From Lithobates sylvaticus (lineage: Eukaryota; Chordata; Amphibia; Anura; Ranidae): a stretch of DNA of 64,000 nt. Position 1 is the first letter of the stretch; every line of letters starts with the position of its first letter. This document shows positions 44,854 through 56,213 of the stretch, piece after piece. The notes beneath the pieces were generated by a model, which searched no databases, was not told the origin of the DNA, and worked only from the letters and a program-made list of their open reading frames with translations. The stretch covers positions 359,701,302-359,765,301 of the forward strand of contig CM053028.1 of NCBI GenBank assembly GCA_028564925.1, in the 5' to 3' direction. Made by a program: the position numbers and the translations under genes.

Positions 44854-45202
44854 CCCAAGAGGCTTTCATTCTTAGATTTCATCTCTCTATTTCCTATGAA
44901 CTACGTAATGGTGTTGTTGCCCCCCCCCAATCTATCTTCCTCCTCTCCTTTTGTTTGTTCCACCAGTAGCTCTCTAGGGTCTCCCGATAATGATCCATTC
45001 AGTTACTGCGACATGGTTCTCTATTAGTGTTTTGAAACACCTGTTACTTTTACTCTTGTTACTTATCTACACCCATGTTTGTAAGTGCCTTAACTACTGG
45101 CTTATGGTTATTACGTTGAGAAAATGTTGTATATCATCTATTGTGATTCCATGTATTGCCTTTTCTTTCAATAAAATCTATTTGAAAAAAAAAAAAAAAA
45201 AA
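44854..45202 (+). other. L1 3' UTR and poly-A tail
   Basis: The 3' UTR is about 330 bp, with AATAAAATC before a tail of about 20 A. The tail length and clean junction support a young insertion. Confidence 0.8.
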
Positions 45203-45441
45203 AAAATTTAACATCAAAAGTCAGACGGATTTCAAAATACTGTATTTCACGATATAAGCTCAGTTTACTGGTAAAAATAAGTGTGAAATGCCAGATTCCG
45301 GTGGGTGTAAAAAGATGTCCGCTTGCCACCTTCTCACTGTATCCTTACTGTGGGCGACCCGGCGGTGTACCAAGATGGCCGTGACGGAACGTCACTTCCA
45401 TTACAAAATTTGACAGGTAGCCGAATCTGACAGAACACCTG

Positions 45442-45804
45442 CTTTCTGAACTACAGAGGTGCTGAGGGGAGTTTAGGGGGCAGAATCAGCACAGGAATCA
45501 CAGCTTGCAGCAACAAAGTACCATGGGATATGTAGTCCTTAGGAATTGAAAGTAAACAGCAGAAGTGAAGCTGAAAATCATGCAGGGAATCCAGGAGGTT
45601 ATGGAAAGAGATGGTCAGCAGACAGGCAGAACTCACAACATGAACGAATGCTTTTTAAGTAAGCTTATATTAGATTGTCAGTAATAACTGTTGTTATTAT
45701 TGTCATTACAATGCTGATGTTAAAAAAAATTAAGTGTATACTGTGACCAAAGATTTCTATTAATAAAAAGGTTTCAAGATCTTTTTATAAAAATAGTTAC
45801 ATAA
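45442..45804. other. intron sequence, nothing recognised
   Basis: No gene or repeat boundary was identified. Confidence 0.35.
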
Positions 45805-46620
45805 TTAGGTTGAAAAAAGACACAAGTCCATCCATCTCAACCAATAGGAAAAAAACAAAACAAATGACAAATCTCCTTGTTCACAATTCTTTAACCACAT
45901 TTGATCCAGAGGAAGGCAAAAAAAACCCAATAAAGCATGATCCAATTTGCTTCACTGGGCGGAAAAAATTCTTCCTGATCCCCGGAGGCAATCTGATACT
46001 CCTTGGGTCAACTACCCCTGGCATTATTACTTATAAATGTTAATATCCAGTTATATTTGCTCATGCATTTAGAAATTCACTTAGATCTTAAAACAATCTA
46101 CTAAGCTAGCCAGAACTAGTTAGTGAGGGAGTCTATTCCACATTTTCACAGCTCTTACTGTAAAGAAGACATATGTGAAAGTCAAAGTGTTATTAAAGCT
46201 TACATTTTTTAATTAAAATAATAAACATGTCATACTTAACTGCTCTGTACAATGGTTTTGCACAGAGCAGCCCAGATCCTCTTCTTCTACGTTCCCTCAT
46301 GCTCCTGGCTCTTCCTCTTCATTGAATTCCCCCACTTTCTATGGGGGCACTCATGCAGACTTGCGCCCTGATCCTCCTCCCTGTCTGTGGCTATTGCCAA
46401 AGACAGGGCAGCTCGGTCTTGCCCCAGGATCTCTCTTCACTGGAGTTAATTGGACATTAGCTCCCGCTGCTATCAATCTGCCCAATGAGGAGGGAGAGAG
46501 CCAGGGATCTTGTGTACAATTCTGGATCAAGACCAGGCTCAGGTAAGTAAAAGGGGGCTTTAGAACTACTTTAAATCTCTTTTCCTCCAGACATAAATAG
46601 TTCCCCCCTTGTCCTCTGTG
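45805..46620. repeat. old amphibian interspersed repeat split by a MITE
   Basis: GGTTGAAAAAAGACACAAG, TTTGATCCAGAGGAAGGC, CTTCCTGATCCCC and TTCCACATTTTCACAGCTC follow in an order I recall from a widespread frog repeat. Its tail (TTTTCCTCCAGAC, CCCTTGTCCTCTGTG) resumes after the MITE at 46197-46570. No coding capacity. Confidence 0.55.
46197..46570. mobile_element. TTAA MITE, AGTGA-type relative
   Basis: TTAA flanks both sides (46193-46196 and 46571-46574). The left has AGCTTACATTTTTTAATT, the interior TTTTGCACAGAGCAGCCC and the right GGGGGCTTTAGAACTACT. It interrupts an older repeat. Confidence 0.6.
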
Positions 46621-47560
46621 GGGATGAGCCGAACAACCCCCCCCCCCCCCCCCGGTTCGGTTCGCACCAAAACTTGCGAACATGCTAAAAATTAGAAGGA
46701 ACACGCGAACACCGTTAAAGTCTATGGAACACGAACATGAAAAATCAAAAGTACTAATTTTAAATGCTTAAATGCAAGTTATTAAAGTGTTTGGGGACCC
46801 GGGTCCTGCCCCAGGGGACAAAAAATGTTTTTAAAAACGTCCATTTTTTCAGGAGCAGTGATTTTAATAATGCTTAAAGTGAAACAATAAAACTGAAATA
46901 TTCCTTTAAATATCGTGCCTGTGGGTGTCCTTAGTATGCCTGAAAAGTAGCGCATCTTTCCCTTGTTTAGAACAGTACCACAGCAAAATTACATTTCTAA
47001 AGAAAGAAATTTCATTTAAAACTGCTTGCGGCTGTAATGTATTGTAAAGTATTGTCAGGTCCCAGCAATATAGATAAAAATCATCGAAAAAAACGGCACC
47101 AAAATTAAAAAACAATTGTGTGGGGGTCCCCCCAAAATCCATACCAGGCCCTTCAGGTCTGGTATGGATATTAGGGGAACCCTGTGCCAAAATTAAAAAA
47201 AAATGGCATAGGGGTCCCCCCAAAATCCATTTCAGACCCTTATCCAAGCACATAACCTGGTAGGCCACAGGAAAAGGGGGGTGAGAGGGCACACCCCCCC
47301 TCCTGAACCGTACCAGGCCACATGCCCTCAAAATGGAGAGGATGCTTTGGGGTCCCCCAAAACACATTGTCCACATGTTGATGGGACAAGGGCCTCATCC
47401 CCACAACCGTTACCTGGTGGTTGTGGGGGCTGCGGGCGAGGGCTTATCGGAATCTGGAAGCCCCCTTTAAAAAGGCAACCCCCAGATCCCAGCCCCCCCT
47501 ATGTGAATGGGTATCGGGTACATTGTACCCCTACACATTCACCCAAAAAAGTGTCAAAAT
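46621..47560. repeat. interspersed repeat with CGGTTCGGTTCGCACC start
   Basis: It begins after a poly-C run with GGTTCGGTTCGCACC and AACACCGTTAAAGTC and runs into the CATACCAGGCCCTTCAGG block. A shorter copy lies at 49539-50080. No protein is supported. Confidence 0.55.
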
Positions 47561-47569
47561 GGTAAAAAT

Positions 47570-48665
47570 TACAGTTAGATCTCACATGGATGCACTAAGC
47601 AGGCTAGACACTGAGCCATGAGGAGGTAGAAAAGAACAGTCAAAAGACCTGTGTAACAAGGTAATGAAACTTTACAAAGATGGAAAAGGATATAAAAAGA
47701 TATCCAAAGCCTTGAATATGCCAGTCAGTACTATTCAATCACTTAAGAAGTGTAAAATTTGGGGATCTCTTGATACCAAGCCAAGGTCAGGTAGATCAAG
47801 AAAGATTGCAGCCACAACTGCCACAGGAACTGTTCGGGATATAAAGGAAAACCCACAGGTAACCTCAGGAGAGATACAGGCTGCTCTGGAAAAAGATGGT
47901 GTGGTTGTTTTTAAGGAGCACAATACAATGATATTTGAATAAAAAAGAGCTGCATGGTCAAGTTGCCAGAAAGAAGCCTTTACTGTACAAGTTCCACAAA
48001 AAAGCCTGGTTACAATATGCCCAACAACACCTTGACATGCCTCATTGGCTTTTTTTTGTGGCAATGGCGCAATAAAGGCTTCCTTCTGGCAGCTCAACCA
48101 TGCAGCTCTTTTTTGTTCAAGTATCGTTGAACTGTGCTCCATAAAAACAACCACACCATCTTTTTGGAGAGCAGCCTGTATTTCTCCTAAAGTTACCTGT
48201 GGGTTTTTCTTTGTATCCTGAGCAATTCTTCCGCCAGTTGTGGCTGCAATCTTTCTTGGTCTACCTGACCTTGGCTTGGTATCGAAAGAGCCCCTAATTT
48301 TCCACTTCTTAATAAGTGATTAAACAGTACTGACTGGCATAATCAAGGCTTTGGATATCTTTTTATATCCTTTTTCATCTTTGTAAAGTTTTATTACCTT
48401 GTTACACAGGTATTTTGATTGTTCTTTTCTACCTCCTCATGGCTCAGTGTCTAGCCTGCTTAGTGCATCCATGTGAGAGCTAACAAACTCATTGACTATT
48501 TATACACAGACACTAATTGTGATTTACAAAAAGCCACAAATGTGGGAAATTAACCTTTAATTGCATTTTAACCTGTGTGTGCTACCTTCTGTGTCTGTAC
48601 CAAGGCCAAACATACTAGGGTATGTAAACTTTTTATCAGGGCCATTTGGGTGATTTCTGTTATCA
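47570..48665. mobile_element. head-to-head foldback of a Tc1/mariner 5' end
   Basis: The left half (47570-47945) carries the start of a Tc1-type transposase on the plus strand. The right half (about 48040-48665) is the same region inverted and extends to the outer end (GGGTATGTAAACTTTTTATC). The arms share lines such as ATCCAAAGCCTTG, GATTGCAGCCACAACTG and CATGGATGCACTAAGCAGGC. The left arm lacks the terminal about 170 bp. Confidence 0.75.
47664..47942 (+). pseudogene. Tc1/mariner transposase, N-terminal fragment
   Basis: The 92-residue frame encodes the paired-like DNA-binding region: MKLYKDGKGYKKISKALNMP, VSTIQSLKK, TKPRSGRSRKI and SGEIQAALEKDGV. It ends before the DDE domain, which is absent here. 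The mirror copy on the minus strand is less well preserved. Confidence 0.75.
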
Positions 48666-48681
48666 TTAGGGATGAGTCTTA

Positions 48682-49535
48682 TGCCGCGTACACACGGTCG
48701 GAATTTCCAACAGAAAAAGTCAGATGGGAGCTTTCCATTGTATATTACGACCGTGTGTATGCCCCATCAGACTTTTTACGTCAAAAATTCAGACGGACTT
48801 AGATAGAGAACATTTTCTATATTTTTCAGACGGAAAAAATTCCTATTGGAAAAAACACTCGTCTTTATGCTGTTCCGACGTACCAAAAATGACGCATGCT
48901 CTACTATGAGACGGAAACGCTTGGTCTGGTAAAACTAGTGTTCGTAACGGAGATAGCAAATTCCTCACGCTGCAAATTCTGTGATCTTTTAATGCAGCGC
49001 ATTCTTTTGTGCTTTATAATGCTAGAATAACAAAGTTGTTTTGCTGCTGATATTCACACAGATTTCTGACAAACTTATTTATTTATTATTTCTCATGATC
49101 TCATGAATAATCTTTTATTTTTTAAAAGCCAGATCTCCATAATAATGTTTAGAATTATTTTTTATAGTCATCTTTCTTTTATTTTTTTATTTCATCAAGA
49201 TCTCCTTTTTTTGCATTATTGAAAAATTATCACAAACTGAACAGCAGTAAAACAATCTGAAAAGCACGAGTCTGAAAATCGCGAATCGGCTCTCACCAAA
49301 CTTCTATTAACACGAGATAAACACGAGATTAGCAGAAGGAGCCCAAAGGGTGGCGCAGTGGCTATTGAACTTTTTATAGTGCAGACGTACGTGTTGTACA
49401 TCACCGCATTCTTGATGGTCGGAATTCAGTGTGATCGTGTGTATGCAAGACAGCTTGAGCGGAATTCTGTCAGAATTCTGTCGTAAAAACCTTCAGAGTT
49501 TATTCCAACGGGGAAAACGGTCAGTGTACAGGGCA
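48682..49535. mobile_element. Harbinger-like MITE with an internal insertion
   Basis: TGCCGCGTACACACGGTCGG follows TTA at 48679-48681. The right part (GTGTGATCGTGTGTATGC, AGCTTGAGCGGAATTC) parallels the copy at 34747 and ends GTGTACAGGGCA before TAA. The AT-rich middle (about 48960-49370) is extra compared with the other copies. Confidence 0.6.
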
Positions 49536-49538
49536 TAA

Positions 49539-50080
49539 CACGTCCCGGTTCGGTTCGCACCAAAACATGTGAACAGACAAAAAATGTGTGCGAACACGTG
49601 AACACCGTTAAAGTCAATGGGACACGAACATGAAAAATCTAAAGTGATAATTTTAAAGGCGTATATGCATGTTATTGCCCAAAAAAGTGTTTGATGACCC
49701 TGGTCCTGCTCCAGGGGACATGTATCAATGCAAAAAAAAGTCTTAACAATGGCAGTTTTTTCGGGAGCAGTGATTTTAATAATACTTAAAGTGAAACAAT
49801 GAAAATGAAATATTCCTTTAAATATCGTGCCTGGGGGTCTCCTTAGACAGACTGTAAAGTAGCGCACAGTGGTTGTGGCTGTAATGTATTGTCGGATCCC
49901 AGAAATATAGATAAAAATCATTGAAAAAAATACGTGTCAAAAATACAAAAAGAATGGTGTGGATGTCCCCCCAAAATTCATACCAGGCCCTTCAGGTCTG
50001 GTATGGATATTGAGGGTAACCCTGCACCAAAATATTTAAAAAAATGGCATGGGGCCCCCCAGGCACTATATACTCTGAAC
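49539..50080. repeat. interspersed repeat, second copy of the 46621 family
   Basis: CGGTTCGGTTCGCACC, AACACCGTTAAAGTC and CATACCAGGCCCTTCAGG recur in the same order as at 46621-47170. Confidence 0.55.
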
Positions 50081-50155
50081 AGCAGTATATATACTATACC
50101 CTACACACACCCTACGCAGAATAATTGGGCCTTAGGTGTTGGTGGTGCCAGAACA

Positions 50156-51090
50156 CTGTAACCCCTCACAGTTACTCTTGTTGGGTGCAGGAACAGGCCC
50201 TGCTGTGAAATATTATATCAAAAATTGTAATTACATGCCCCTGTTAAACAGGGGCAGAAAAGTTGGGACTTGGATGGTGGTGCCCTAAACCAAAAATATT
50301 GTTGGAAGCTAGCATCATCAAGAGGAATAGGATAGCCAGCATAAGCAGTCTTCAAGGGATCCCACGTCCATAGCAAATTCAATCAGTTACATCAGCATCA
50401 GGTGCTTGATAGCTGCTGATCCAAGACTGATTCATTTTCATGAAGGTGAGCCTATCAACGAAGTCTGTGGGCAGGCACACTCTGATCTGTTACAAACCCT
50501 CCAGCAGCACTGAATGTGCGTTCAGAAAGCACGCTGGATGCATGACAAACCAGTAACCCCTCACAGATACTCTTGTTGGACGTAGGATCGAGCCCTGCTG
50601 TGAAATATTATATCAAAAATTTTAATTACATGCCCCTGTTAAACAGGGGTAGAAAAATTGGGCCTTGGGTTGTGGTGCCACAACACTGTAACCCCTCACA
50701 GATACTCTTGTTGGGCGCAGGAACGGGCCCTGCTTAACTATTATTTCAAAAATTGTAATTACATGCCCCTGTTAGACAGGGGCAGACAAATTGGGTCTTT
50801 GGTTTTGGTGGTGCCAGAACACTGTAAACCCTCACAGTTACTCTTGTTGGGAGCAGAGACGGGCCCTGCTGTAAAATATAATATCAAAAATGTTAATGAT
50901 ATGTCCCTGGTAAACAGGGGCAGAAAAATTGGTCCTTGGGTGGTGGTGCCACAACACTGTAACCCCTCACAGTTACTCTTGTTGGGCGCAGGAATGGACC
51001 CTGCTGTGAAATATTATATCAAAAATGTTAATTACATGCCCCTGTTGAACAGGGGCAGAAAAATTGGGCCTTGGGTGGTGGTGGTGCGCT
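50156..51090. repeat. tandem units of about 126-145 bp
   Basis: Units begin TGTAACCCCTCACAG and include ACATGCCCCTGTTAAACAG. One unit lies at 50156-50290 and four follow from 50553 (starts near 50553, 50698, 50824, 50959). A hAT remnant separates the first unit from the rest. Confidence 0.75.
50290..50550 (-). pseudogene. hAT transposase C-terminal remnant, copy 1
   Basis: On the minus strand the peptide ASSVLSERTFSAAGGFVTDQ and a following HRLR precede a stop. This is the dimerisation block of hAT transposases. It sits between tandem units and lacks the catalytic part. Confidence 0.65.
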
Positions 51091-51410
51091 AAACCAAAAA
51101 TATTGTTGGAAGCTAGCATCATCAATATTGAGGAGGAAAAGGATAGTCAGGGTAGGCAGTCTTCAAGGGATTCCACATCAATAGCAAATTCAATCAGTTA
51201 CATCAGCATCAGGTACTTGATAGCTGCTGATCTAAGACTGATTCATTTTTATGAATGTGAGCCTATCAATGGAGTCTGTGGACCGGTGCACCCTTTGATC
51301 CGTTATAAACCATCCAGCAGCTCTGAATGTTCAATCAGAAAGCACACTGGATGCAAGACAGGTGAGTAGCTCGATTGCATATTGAGTTCTGGCCAGTGGT
51401 CCATCCTCAA
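51091..51410 (-). pseudogene. hAT transposase C-terminal remnant, copy 2
   Basis: This copy is collinear with 50290-50550 but more decayed. It includes RLTFIKMNQS-like residues before a stop. Together with its adjacent tandem unit it forms a larger duplication of about 0.8 kb spacing. Confidence 0.55.
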
Positions 51411-51559
51411 GACCCAGTAACCCAGTGAATGCATATATATGCATATATGAATGAATATATATATATATACACACTAGACTGACTGTATATATATATCAAA
51501 TACACTGCCACTAACTGAATAACCTGCCTGCTTAATCTAACTCAAGCTATCTCTCTGTC
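51411..51559. repeat. AT-rich simple repeat
   Basis: TATATATATA runs at about 51430-51500. Nothing else was recognised. Confidence 0.6.
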
Positions 51560-53220
51560 CACACCAACAACACTACACACGCCAACAACACTACACACGG
51601 CCGCTATATAAGCAGCATTATATAGTGTGGGGCGTGGACTTAGTACCCCTGAGCCATGAATGGCCAAGTCGGGGATTGGAATAGCTGGGGTAGTACAGTC
51701 TAGGTCAGGGGTGACAGGTCTTACCTGGATCCTGTCCTCGAGGGAGCGCACCTCCATCCGGGCTTGCTGGCGGGTGGTAACAGGGCAAGCTTCAAGGGAT
51801 ACATCCAGGGAGGAGGCTGAATTTAAACGTCCCAAATCATTGCTCAACAAAACCTCTGCAGGTAAGTTTCCGCATTATTCCAACTTCCACATCTTTGGCC
51901 CCTGAACCCATATAAATGTGAACCCTGGCAGTGGGGACCCGCATAACATTTCCCCCCAGCCACCCACCCACACAGCCACAGACCATCCCGTCTGCTCTGC
52001 CGGGGTTATCATCCGGGACTGTATCAGGGTAATAGTAGCTTCCATGTCCCGCAGTCCCTGGGCAGCCCGACCATTAATCCACACGGCTTGTCGATGGTGC
52101 AAACAATTATCCATAGCGGAAGCTTGCACAGGGTCTGCCTCATGTAGAATTCCAATATTCTCCTAACTTGGGTAAGTCCCATCATCTCTCTCCAGACAGT
52201 ATGCAGCAACCCAGGCAGGACCAAGGGGCCAGTGGTTCTGCGTGCCCTGGGAAAAATTCTGCGGACAATACCTCCTAACATGCCCCACTTGGTTGCATCC
52301 TTAGCAGAGGTCCCCCTTCCTCGTAAAAATAGTAGCTGAGTGGAACAGGAGATCAATGGCTGGTGTGGAGGGACAGCGCTCTGCAGAATGTTGGGGACAG
52401 GCCGAGCTAGGATCTTAGGCTTTGGTTGTACAGTCCGCTATGAATCCATGTATTGGTCAGCTAAGGTGGCAGCTTCATCTACTGTGACTGGCTGCTGATC
52501 CTTTACCCAGTCTCTAACTTCAAGTGGGGTATGCTCGTAGAATTGTTCCAGGAGGATTAGCTGGAGCGCATCTTCCATGGTAACAGATTGGCGCCCGGTC
52601 ATCCAACTCTCCTCTGCTCGGGTCATTTGATGAGTCCATTCTGTGTATGTCTCTCTCTCCTTTCGGCAGAGGTTGCAAAAGTAATGCTGAAGCAAGCTAA
52701 TAGTCTTTCTTTTACCCGGTCATAGTCCTGGCTGATCTCGTCTGGGACATTATTGTATGCCTCTGCAGCCCTTCCTGTGAGCCGGCTTCATCGACACCTT
52801 GGAGCCTGCATTGCCGCTGAAACATTTGCAGGTAAACATCCATCTCATCTTCCCCGTCTGGAAACATGCAGAAGGTGGCATAGGGTAGCTATTTGCGGGC
52901 CACTGGAGCTTCCCGGTTGGACATAACTGGCACTCCTTGGTTTCGCTGGAGTTCAGCCATTCGCAGCGGAGACACCTCTCGTAATACTTGACTAATAACC
53001 TCCTGCAGGGGGTTAGTACCATACAAGGCCAGGCACCACTGGACATCACGCTGGAACTCTGTTGCCTCTGAGGTATCTGCTGGTGGGTTGCTGGCCTGGT
53101 CGATCTCTATTAGTTCGGTGATGAGAGTCACTTTGGATTTGTTGCTGGAGACTTTTCCACGGGCTTCCAAGAGATCCTTCAAGGTGCTGCCCTTGAGTCT
53201 GGCGTAGTGATGTTCCATCT
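51560..53220 (-). pseudogene. Ty3/gypsy LTR-element fossil, gag part
   Basis: Minus-strand peptides include a SCAN-like capsid segment (LILLEQFYEHTPLEVRDWV region) and, further downstream, a zinc-knuckle-type block and a piece resembling the gag-pol junction. It is broken, with roughly three to five interruptions, and no LTRs were recognised. It appears to be an old gag-centred remnant of a Ty3/gypsy element. Confidence 0.65.
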
Positions 53221-53277
53221 GCTGTTAGGTGCAGAGGGTCCCAGTGGTGGTTTGGGTGTGCCTAGGCAAGAGGAAAC

Positions 53278-53613
53278 CCTGAAGACCAATGTGGCCAGCT
53301 CTTTTAATGAATGTCATTTAAGTCAGTGCTGGAAAAAAATGGTGGACACACAAAATATTGACACTTTGGGTCCCATTTGGACATTTTCACTTACACTTAC
53401 TCACTTTTGTTGCCAGTGGTTTAGACATTAATGGCTGTGTGTTGAGTTATTTTGAGGGGACAGCATATTTACACTGTTATACAAGCTGTACACTCACTAC
53501 TTTACATTGCAGCAAAGTGTAATTTATTCAGTGTTGTCACATGAAAAGATATAATAAAATATTTACAAAATGTGAAGGGTGTACTCACTTTTGTGAGATA
53601 CTAGTATGTGTGT
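53278..53613. mobile_element. Tc1/mariner end fragment
   Basis: The segment contains TTGCCAGTGGTTTAGACA, GGGACAGCATATTTACAC and GGTGTACTCACTTTTGTG, which I recall as the 3' part and terminal repeat of a common Tc1-type element. The transposase is not included. Confidence 0.6.
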
Positions 53614-54070
53614 GAACTATGTTACCTTCTATAAAATTTGTAAATCTAATTAGCTGGGCTCTCAATCCAGACACTCCTACTAAGTAGCACAGCCAGGTCT
53701 CTGGCAGAACACCCCACCGCCTCTCCTTACACATGCACACATCTTCTGAAATTAGCTTTTAACTCTTCAACCTTCTTCCTAACACATAACACAAAATCAC
53801 CCCAGCTCTGCACATTTACCATCCCTCTTGTGGAGCTTCTGTATTGAATAAATACAGTGTCAGCTCTGTAAACGTACAATCTTAGTACCAGGGAGTTGAA
53901 AGCAACTAATGTATGGTAATATCAGGACACTAATTGGACAATGAAGGAATCAAAGCATATTGTGTCTGTTGTCATTGTGCTCTCTCTTTGAACATGTTGA
54001 TTATATTATGAAATATGAAATAAATACTATCTAGCAAACACTGCACCATAGTTAAATTCAGACCACTAAA
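53614..54070. other. intron sequence, nothing recognised
   Basis: No exon or repeat boundary was recognised. Confidence 0.35.
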
Positions 54071-54074
54071 ATCA

Positions 54075-54742
54075 ACCACTAGCCTGTATATACCCCTTCA
54101 TTACAGCAGTTTTTTTAGTTTTCAGTGCTGTAATAGTTTGACTGACAACTACTAGATCATGCAACACTGAACCCAAATTAAATCTATATAATTTTTTTTT
54201 AGACAGAGCTTCCTTTTGGTAGCATTTAATTACCACAGAATTTTTTTTATGTTTTACTGCATTAAGGAAAACAACAAAAATCATGTAAATTTTTTTTTAC
54301 TTCCCGTTAAAATGCATATTGAATATATATGCCAGGATCCTACAAACACCCCCAAATGACCCCTGTTTCGAAAGTAGACACCCCAATATGATCACATTAT
54401 TTGCCACATAATGTTTTGCAAATGAAAAAGCATGCTGGTGTTTAAAATATGGAGCTTGGTAATGGTGCACTAGCTACAGTACATCATCAACCTATTGTTG
54501 CCCATGAAATGTATATGTGCGGCAGCAAAGGGGTGTGCTTTAATGCTCACATCACACACATGCGTCCATGGGCAGCAGAGGTTTATGTGTTGAGAGTGCA
54601 CTCATTGCGTGCTTCCAGCACAGTGACCGAGCTGTCAAAGACCATGTGACCACTGTGACATCCAATCACAGTGTTCAAGCGATTGGCCAGTCTTTCCTTC
54701 CTGCACCCTGTTAAAGGGACTCCAGGGCTGGGTGGGAAGGGG
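54075..54742 (+). mobile_element. decayed CCACTT-family MITE
   Basis: It begins CCACTAGCC after TCAA (a variant TTAA) and carries the family lines AGAGCTTCCTTTTGGTAG-like and CCCCCAAATGACCCC, the latter shared with the satellite array at 4330-6980. The right end is near GGGAAGGGG. It is the most diverged copy in the window. Confidence 0.5.
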
Positions 54743-54844
54743 TTTATGTATAGGTCATAAACAGATAGAAAGGAGGATGTGAAGAGGTAATATAAAGGTT
54801 ACATACAGTGGGAAGATAGGAATGATGGGGTTAATGTGCAGGAT

Positions 54845-55286
54845 AAGGCCCCTTTCACACTGGGGCGGGAGCCGCGGTGACAGTAAAGCAGCGCTGCTTT
54901 ACCGTCGTTTTAGCCGCACGATTCGGCTGCTCGCGGTGCAGTTTTACCCCCGCGAGCGGCCGAAAAAGGGTTAAAATCCCCGCAGAGCGCTGCCGTAGCG
55001 CCGCCGTAGCAGCGCTTTGCGGCGGTATTGCCGCGGTATTACCGCAGTGTCTTATTTAAATCAATGGGAAGGAGCGGTATAGGAGCGGTGAATACACCGC
55101 TCCTATACCGCTCCAAAGATGCTGCTAGCAGGACTTTTTTTACTGTCCTGCTAGCGCACCGCTCCAGTGTGAAAGCCGGCCGGCTTTCACACTGGAGTGA
55201 ATGGGGCCGTTTTTTTCAGGTGGTGTACAGGCGCTATTTTTTAGCGCTGTACCGCCTGAAAACCGCCCCAGTGTGAAAGGGGCCTT
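54845..55286. mobile_element. MITE with AAGGCCCCTTTCACAC ends
   Basis: AAGGCCCCTTTCACACTGGG and CCCAGTGTGAAAGGGGCCTT are perfect inverted ends. The interior is GC-rich with repeated GCCGCGGT and GGAGCGGT motifs. No gene. A related element lies at 62890-63130. Confidence 0.75.
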
Positions 55287-55540
55287 AGGGAGGTGAAGGC
55301 AGTAATAAACAGGTACTATAGAGACAGGATGGAGATGAGATGTACAGGGGAGGTGGGGGTGTTAAGCAAAATTATACAATAACACCACCTTGAGTCTAAT
55401 GCTGCCTACTTCCCTAGAATCCCTCCTTTCAGAACATTCTCATTTATCCCTTCTTCCCTATCCCTTGGTCCCGGTTCACACAAAAGTGATGCGGGAACCA
55501 GTGTCTTCTGTCTCTGCGAATGGATGAGAAAGATACATTG

Positions 55541-55793
55541 GGGTTGATTTACTAAAGGCAAGTCCACTTTGCACTACAAGTGCACTGCAAGTGCACTTGG
55601 AAGTGCAGTTGCTTTAGATCTGAGTGGACGCTCTGAAATGAGGGGAAGCTCTGCTGATTTTATCATCCAATCATGTACAAGCAAAAATACTGTTTTATTA
55701 TTTTCCTTGCATGTCCCCCTCAGATCTACAGCGACTGCACTTCCAAGTGCACTTGCAGTGAAAAGTGGATTTGCTTTTAGTAAATAAATCCCT
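55541..55793. mobile_element. short MITE with TTTACTAAAGGCAA ends
   Basis: GATTTACTAAAGGCAAGTCC at the left and CTTTTAGTAAATAAATCCC at the right are inverted ends. CAAGTGCACTTGGAAGTGCA and its complement lie inside. It is about 250 bp and almost entirely palindromic. Confidence 0.65.
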
Positions 55794-55799
55794 CTATAT

Positions 55800-56163
55800 C
55801 TTTCTCTGTTCTTGTAGAGATAGAAAAAAAAAAAATACCTAGATCAAGGTTTGATCCAGGTCAATGCCAGGGTTAGTGTTTGGGTCCAAAGTCAAGGTCA
55901 AAGGTCAATGCCTGGGTCAAAAGTCAGGGTCAGTGTTTTTTTGGACAGAATTTTTTTGTTTTTTTAATTAGTACCAGTGTCAGTTAGTATCAGTGTGTTT
56001 TAGGTAGGATAAAAAAAAAAAAAAAGAAAAAATGCACACTATTGTTTCCAGGCTGTACTAAGGCTACATACAACACCTAACATACACATATGTGTTATCT
56101 CTGAAATCGCTAGGAGCTGGAATATTTTTGTGGGTTGTTCTTTGGTGGTAGCAAGAAATATAC

Positions 56164-56213
<50 letters not shown>

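Larger units (their letters stand above)
38326..45202 (+). mobile_element. full-length L1-type LINE, coding-intact
   Basis: It has a GC-rich 5' UTR, ORF1 (39187-40269), ORF2 (40861-44853), AATAAA at about 45170 and a poly-A tail. It is flanked by AAAATTCAACATCAA (38311-38325) and AAAATTTAACATCAA (45203-45217), a target duplication with one mismatch. Two open ORFs and near-identical duplications indicate a recent insertion. The endonuclease plus reverse transcriptase layout and the ORF1 type place it in the L1/Tx1 group. Confidence 0.92.
38007..45441. mobile_element. foldback MITE interrupted by an L1
   Basis: The left arm (about 38007-38245) and right arm (about 45218-45441) are inverted copies with shared lines such as GTGTTCTGTCAGATT, CAAATTTTGTAA, AAGGATACAGTGAGAAGG and CTTATTTTTACCAGTAAAC. 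A short hairpin lies between them, and the L1 has inserted in this loop. Without the L1 it would be about 560 bp. Confidence 0.75.

Noticed and set aside
47735-48154. 139-codon minus ORF in the Tc1 region
   Set aside because: It is a fusion of antisense and mirrored sequence produced by the foldback, not a gene.
50156-51090. Regular repeats considered as a CRISPR array
   Set aside because: The units are 126-145 bp, imperfect and without distinct spacers, and the host is a vertebrate.
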